A stretch of DNA of 64,000 nt. It comes from Ophiocordyceps camponoti-saundersi (nom. inval.) (lineage: Eukaryota; Ascomycota; Sordariomycetes; Hypocreales; Ophiocordycipitaceae). The notes beneath the pieces were generated by a model, which was not told the DNA's origin, made no database searches, and saw nothing but the letters and a program-made list of their open reading frames with translations. Position 1 is the stretch's first letter. Each line of letters opens with the position of its first letter. Below, one piece after another: positions 59,568-64,000 of this stretch. The position numbers and the translations under genes are program-made. The stretch lies in contig PDHQ01000051.1 in assembly GCA_003339415.1 (NCBI GenBank), forward strand, positions 63,293 to 127,292, in the 5' to 3' direction.

Positions 59568-61333
59568 TCACACCACGTAAGGCGCTGCCCCTGGTCCGAA
59601 TATTAGGTGCGGCTTTCTCTTGGCTAGGTCCAAAATGGTCACAGCAAAGACTCCGTTGGCCCACGCAAACCAGCTGCGCGTGTACTGCCGCACGTGGTCG
59701 ACATCGACGCTCTCGTGCACGAGGCCGAGCCCGCTCGACCTCAGAACAAGATCCAGACACTTCTTAATCTCCTCGTCATTGTCCGTTGTCTGCGCCTGCA
59801 TCAACACGCTCATCGGCCAGGCGTTGCGCAAGCCTATGTGGGGTCCTGTATCGACGAGTCAGCCTGACCAGCAAGCAAGAAGCCCTTGCCTGGCAATGAC
59901 ACACCTCCGATACCCTGAAATTCTTTGCCGCTGAGGAAGTAGGGGTTCCCCTGTCGGTCGAGTATCATCTTGCGCGTACTCTGATATGTGCTGTCTTTCA
60001 CGTCGCAGAATCCCATGATGGGTAGAGCGAGCAGCGACGGAAAGTTGGCATCGTCCATCAGAATCGAAGACCCGTATCCGTCTACCTCATAGGCAAAAAC
60101 TTTGCCGTACTTTTTGTGCCTGACCACGCCGTGCTCGAGAACCCCTGCACGGATCTGCTCGCTCCACTTTTGCACCGTTTTCGCCAGCGAGGCCTTGCCG
60201 ATTTCATGGAGGATCTTGGACGTGCGGCCAAGTTCCACCGACATCATGGCATTGGCCGGGATGAAAAAGCCCAAAATCGTTGCGTCGTCGCTGGGCCGGA
60301 ACGCAGACCGGACAAGGCCCGTGCCGGCATTGAGTGGATTCCCGACGCCTTGCAAGCCCAGCGTCTCCGTTCCGACGTTGGTCGTCCGCTGAAAGGTGTA
60401 GTCGTTTCGGACATATGCGCCCGTCTCCTGGTCGAACGTCGGCCGCGACTGTTTCGTGAGCACGTCGATGACCGTCTCAACGGCCAGGAGCCAGCGTTGG
60501 TTGGCAAACTTGGTCGAGGCTGTGTGATCGTAAAAGTCATTGGCCAGCGCCAAGAAGTGAGCGAGCGAGTCTAGCTCGTACTTGCACTCAAAGACGGCGC
60601 TCGGTTCATATACGGGATGGACCGTGTCATCCTGACCGTTTGACGAAACCGGAAGCTTACTGATAGGTGGCGGCTGGAAGGCGTTGCAGTAGGGTGACTC
60701 GATGACGTACTCGGACTGCGTGTTTATGGCGCCCAGAACCAGGTCAAAGATGGCCGGGTCCTTTTTCGCGAGAGACAGATACGGGCGCAACTGATTCGTC
60801 GAGTCACGCAGCCACTCGGCCACGATGTCACCCGTGGTGATGAAGGACTGTGGACCCTCCCAGGCTCCCTCGTCCCGAGCATAATGGAAGCCATCTGTGC
60901 GAACGAGACCGCTATCCTTTCCTACCGTGTGAAACTTGACTGTCGTATCTGTTGTCGAGGGAAAGGCGTTTTCGAATAGTCGGGCCAGATCAGGATCCTT
61001 CATCTTGGATGTCACCTCCTTGATGACTCTCTCGATCTCTTGAGATGTGAAAGTGCGGCATTGAGGATCCGGTCGTTGAAAGGGTAGTGCGAGCTTCCCA
61101 GTGCTCAAAGGAGGGCTGTCATAAAAGCCGTCAGACCATATACATGAGGAAGTAGGGGGATAGAAGATGCGCCGTTGCAGATCTTACTGAGGAACGGAGG
61201 CGTAGGTGGCATAGTTAGGGCAGGCCGCAGCTAGGTTATTCTGAGATTGTCCGTCTCGCGAATTTGCCGCATCAACTCGTTTGTCTCTGAAGCTCAAGCC
61301 GAGCAAGCAGGCGGCGAGCAGCAACCGCAGCAT
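59568..61333 (-). CDS. GH125 exo-alpha-1,6-mannosidase-like protein
   Basis: A secreted or luminal glycoside hydrolase of family GH125 (DUF1237; Mug157 in fission yeast). Exons are 61333-61188, 61115-59905 and 59845-59568, giving 544 residues. Exon 1 encodes a signal peptide (MLRLLLAACLLGLSF) and CPNYATYASVP. The fold carries GDIVAEWLRDSTNQL, VFECKYELDSLAHFL, DGYGSSILMDDANFPSLL and the C-terminal ESVDVDHVRQYTRSWFAW, all typical of the family. Bacterial members cleave alpha-1,6-mannose; the role here in glycan trimming is inferred. The stop overlaps a donor-like gtgagt. Confidence 0.9.
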
Positions 61334-61909
61334 AACGATGATTGTAGAGGGAGCCTTTCAGGAGCTGTAGTTCTTGCGAAGTCGTCTGCGGCATTTGGCC
61401 CTGTAGCCGGCAACCTGACGCAAGGCGACAGGTTGTTCACGCGCAGATATGGAGGCTGGGCGATTATTCGCTTTAAAGGCCGAGGTTGGTGTGAGGAGAG
61501 ATGCCGCGCTTGAGGATGCCTGAGGCAGCCACGCGTCTCGTTGGTGTTGTTGTCTCACCTACTATCGTCTGCTAGCCTCTTTCCAGGTATCGAGTCACTC
61601 CTCGACACACCCGAGCTACCCTATACCGTGACCTCTGTTTATCCTCGCCTTGCCTTCGGCTTCAGCACACCCGTCCACCTATGACTATGAGTCTATGAGA
61701 TATATCGTATGCCTCTTGTGACCTTATTTAACAATCGTATTCGCGGCCCGGCCGATCATTATCGATGCCCATGCTCCAATCAACTGTAACCTTCCTTCTA
61801 AGCGATACGAGAACTTTAATATACATATTCTACACATACGAGTCACGACGCATTGAGTGACGCGCTGCAAGGTCAAGGAAGACTTGATCGAGTTTCCATG
61901 ACTGAACAG
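61334..61909. other. Intergenic, upstream of GH125
   Basis: About 576 bp between the GH125 start and the caspase-like stop. It is presumably the promoter of the minus-strand GH125 gene. No gene or repeat is recognised. Confidence 0.45.
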
Positions 61910-63085
61910 CTACCAACGTTGTGAATCAATGACGCCATCGAATGAGTCTTCTGGGAAGACGACGCTCGCGAACGTGTATCCAGGCTTTTCGTTCAAGCCC
62001 AGCCAGAGTTCAAGAGGCAACTGGACGAGAAAAGCGCTGGTTCTCAACCCAAAAACGGCGATAATCTTCATCCACCCGTTATATTCTGGCATATCACCGA
62101 TGAACCAGCTGTCCCACCAGTTTGACGTCGGTATCGTATTTCTTTCCCAGATCTTCAAGCTATTAGTCTTCAAATGCTCACTTGAGAACTTGCATTGAAT
62201 TTCACGGACCTTGACTTCAACAATGGCACACGGGAGTCTTGATTCATACCAACCCCTTCTAACCATCACCGGGCCCGGCTGCATCCGATGTATCAGAGCC
62301 GAATTTCGAAGACCGAGCCGGCTTTTGTAGACGGGCGTTGCTTTATTGAACTCGACCGCGTCTCTGTTGTATAGGAGGGACGCAAGCTGTATCGCAGTCA
62401 AAGTCTGGAAGCCATCTAACCTGAAAGTCTCCATAAGAGCCTGAAGGAACATGGCCGGGGGCGGAAGGCCCCTTGCCGGCTGCCAGTAGGAAGCACTGAT
62501 CAACTCGAAACCGCCGGGATCCAAATAAGCGATGCTCGGTGAACAGCCGTCTAGAATAACGAGGCCCTGGTGTGTTTGACGAAGGCTCTCCACGACCAGA
62601 TGTTCGAAGCCAAGCCAAGAAAGGCTTGGAAAATCCGCGTCGTCGTCTTCTCTCGGGGAATGACCACAGATTGAGAGGCTTCCCTGCTGGGTTTGGTAGA
62701 CCTTGCCGGAGATGTAATAGCATAACAGACCCCCAGAGACATAACGCTGGTCGCTAAAAGCGCGAATTGCATCGGACACTTCTTGCTCAGTATCTGGATT
62801 ACTGAACACTCCGCCGATGGCGTATCTCGCGGTCTCCCAGTTGTATTCCTCTCTGAACATTGACAATAGTTGTCGCCGAAAGGGCTCTATGCTGTCTGAA
62901 TCGTCTCCTGGAAAGTGAATACCCAGTACTGATGCTCGGGGTTGCTTGTTCCGGGGATCAGGCCGCAGCCTTCGAGCGCTTTCTTTGAGGTCATGGTTGA
63001 ATTCATCGAAGTTGAATATGATCCTTTCTTTTTGTAAATATGCATGGGGCGGATGAGTGGTCGGCCATGCAAGTGGTTGATCCAT
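61910..63085 (-). CDS. Caspase-like (C14-type fold) protein lacking the catalytic His motif
   Basis: The 391-residue single-exon protein resembles the fungal caspase/metacaspase-like domain family in strand order and motifs. VLGIHFPGDD is the first strand, then an extended region (ARYAIGG), LLCYYISGKVY where relatives have a YYxGHG histidine motif, LSWLGFEHLVV, and VILDGCSPS at the cysteine-bearing strand. FELISASYWQP, FLQALMETF and TPVYKS at the end of the fold follow. The Cys equivalent is present but the His is replaced by Gly-Lys, so a protease-dead regulator is likely. The last 130 residues have no recognised domain. The family call is from pattern reading and needs a profile search. Confidence 0.55.
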   Translation of the reverse strand: MDQPLAWPTTHPPHAYLQKERIIFNFDEFNHDLKESARRLRPDPRNKQPRASVLGIHFPGDDSDSIEPFRRQLLSMFREEYNWETARYAIGGVFSNPDTEQEVSDAIRAFSDQRYVSGGLLCYYISGKVYQTQQGSLSICGHSPREDDDADFPSLSWLGFEHLVVESLRQTHQGLVILDGCSPSIAYLDPGGFELISASYWQPARGLPPPAMFLQALMETFRLDGFQTLTAIQLASLLYNRDAVEFNKATPVYKSRLGLRNSALIHRMQPGPVMVRRGWYESRLPCAIVEVKVREIQCKFSSEHLKTNSLKIWERNTIPTSNWWDSWFIGDMPEYNGWMKIIAVFGLRTSAFLVQLPLELWLGLNEKPGYTFASVVFPEDSFDGVIDSQRW

Positions 63086-63827
63086 GTTTGAATACTTTGA
63101 ACGATGACTGTCTGATGAACTGTGAGGATGATCAGAGGATCTTATATAGATTGGGCTTGATTGCGATCTACGATGTTAAACTGGTGTTTACTGCTATCCG
63201 AAGTCAAAGCTGGAAAGCGGCTGTGACTCAGAGTTCACATCAAGGCCTTACCTTTTCCATCTCAAGTCTCATATCACAGCTTGAAAACCACACGAGGATA
63301 GTGTTGGCGGTCTAGGGTTTGTGACGGGGTAGCGAGAAGATATGTCGAGAACATAGATGTGTATGAATGATACGTGCATCCCGTCTTCTATCTAGGCCGT
63401 ACGGACAAGATGGCATTTTCGATCGAGGCTATAGATGCGGTCACCGGCTCGGTGTGGCGGTCAAATGCCTGTAAGAAGGACGTGTCTCCCGTGACTGTCA
63501 TCGCTTTTCCGGCACGAGAAAGAGTCGGATTTCAGTAGCTCACGAGATATCCCAAAGGAGATGACCCATTTAAGTAGCTAGGAGGAAAACGTCTTGCTCT
63601 ATCTGTAGTAGAGATCAATACGTGTATCACAAGTTGAAGCGGGTCGAGATGAGCTTCGACGTTGCTGAGGCAGCGCCCACCCATTAGACTTACGTAAGCA
63701 GAACCTCGTGATTTTCCCATCAACCTTCGCCATGACCCCATCACCACTCTCCACTCGCCAGCGACCGTCATCTCTCATTCGTGGTCAATGATACGGACCT
63801 GCAGCGCCAATATCTTCTACTCTTTCC
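63086..63827. promoter_or_regulatory. Divergent region, caspase-like gene and ESA1
   Basis: 742 bp between divergent starts. No repeat or gene is recognised. The sequence just before ESA1 is mixed pyrimidine-rich (ctactctttcc). Confidence 0.45.
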
Positions 63828-64000
63828 ATGGCGTCCGGCGCACCGGGCGTCGAAGCGGCCGTTGGATCGGATGCTCCGCGAGAAAAAAGTAAGGCGACTC
63901 CGGAGACGCTCCGGACAGGATGCATAGCATGGGTAGCCAAGGATGGGCAGTGGCGCCGGGCCGAGATCCTCAGTATCAAGGAATCCAAGAGCAGCGGCAA
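63828..64000 (+). CDS. ESA1: MYST histone acetyltransferase Esa1 (5' part)
   Basis: The first 57 codons of the NuA4 catalytic subunit, cut by the window end. After a short variable N-terminus (MASGAPGVEAAV), residues 35 onward read TGCIAWVAKDGQWRRAEILS, the beginning of the Tudor-knot/chromo-barrel typical of Esa1/Tip60. The catalytic MYST domain lies outside the window. The frame is uninterrupted to the edge; a gtaagg string at about 63889 could be a donor, but the continued domain match argues against its use. Confidence 0.85.
   Translation, partial: MASGAPGVEAAVGSDAPREKSKATPETLRTGCIAWVAKDGQWRRAEILSIKESKSSG

Overview
The window is 64 kb of a filamentous ascomycete nuclear genome. Most genes carry short (50-130 bp) GT-AG introns with CTNAC-type branch sites, gene density is about one per 2.5 kb, and the conserved proteins look most like those of Sordariomycetes. 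Hypocreales is my best guess, possibly an insect- or nematode-associated lineage; this is inference from gene style and from the secreted-protein pair, not from any search.

Layout. 1-17 kb is a compact housekeeping block: 5' part of the pyruvate dehydrogenase E2 gene LAT1 (-), the Arf-GEF SEC7 (+), an HSM3/S5b-like proteasome chaperone (-), RNA polymerase III subunit RPC31 (+), nucleoporin NUP49 (-), polyadenylation factor FIP1 (+), an M50B-type membrane protease (+) and a GH18 chitinase (-). 17-33 kb is an accessory island with long spacers rich in (CATA)n, (GA)n and poly-G tracts and a 10-N assembly gap. It holds two convergent paralogous genes for secreted proteins of about 1075 and 1080 residues (19753-23418 + and 23951-27738 -). 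Both have a signal peptide, a shared N-terminal block, a helical segment and C-terminal repeats that each start at a phase-1 intron; one has also gained a beta/gamma-crystallin-like segment. An F-box protein gene (+) follows. 33-64 kb is again mostly conserved: CSC1-like channel (+), SDR dehydrogenase (+), PRPP synthetase (-), XPG/Asteroid-type protein (+), Cid1-type nucleotidyltransferase with a large insert (-), TFIIF alpha TFG1 (+), splicing factor BUD13 (-), TRAPP subunit TRS85 (+), CHMP7-like ESCRT protein (+), RAD18 (-), DNA polymerase delta subunit POL32/CDC27 (+), an aminotransferase (-), GH125 mannosidase (-), a caspase-like protein that has lost its histidine motif (-), and the start of histone acetyltransferase ESA1 (+).

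Mobile or repeated DNA: a 241-bp MITE with 36-bp perfect terminal inverted repeats lies in the BUD13/TRS85 promoter, and a tRNA-like (A box/B box) SINE-like repeat with direct repeats lies at 59.1-59.5 kb.

Functional themes. RAD18 and POL32, both in post-replication repair/lesion bypass, are head to head on one 407-bp spacer. Secretory-pathway genes (SEC7, TRS85), RNA-processing genes (FIP1, BUD13, Cid1-like) and transcription genes (RPC31, TFG1) are dispersed. There is no biosynthetic gene cluster. The most novel content is the paired secreted repeat proteins, the caspase-like pseudoenzyme and the two small repeats. All exon models were read by eye and checked for reading phase; none is supported by transcripts here.
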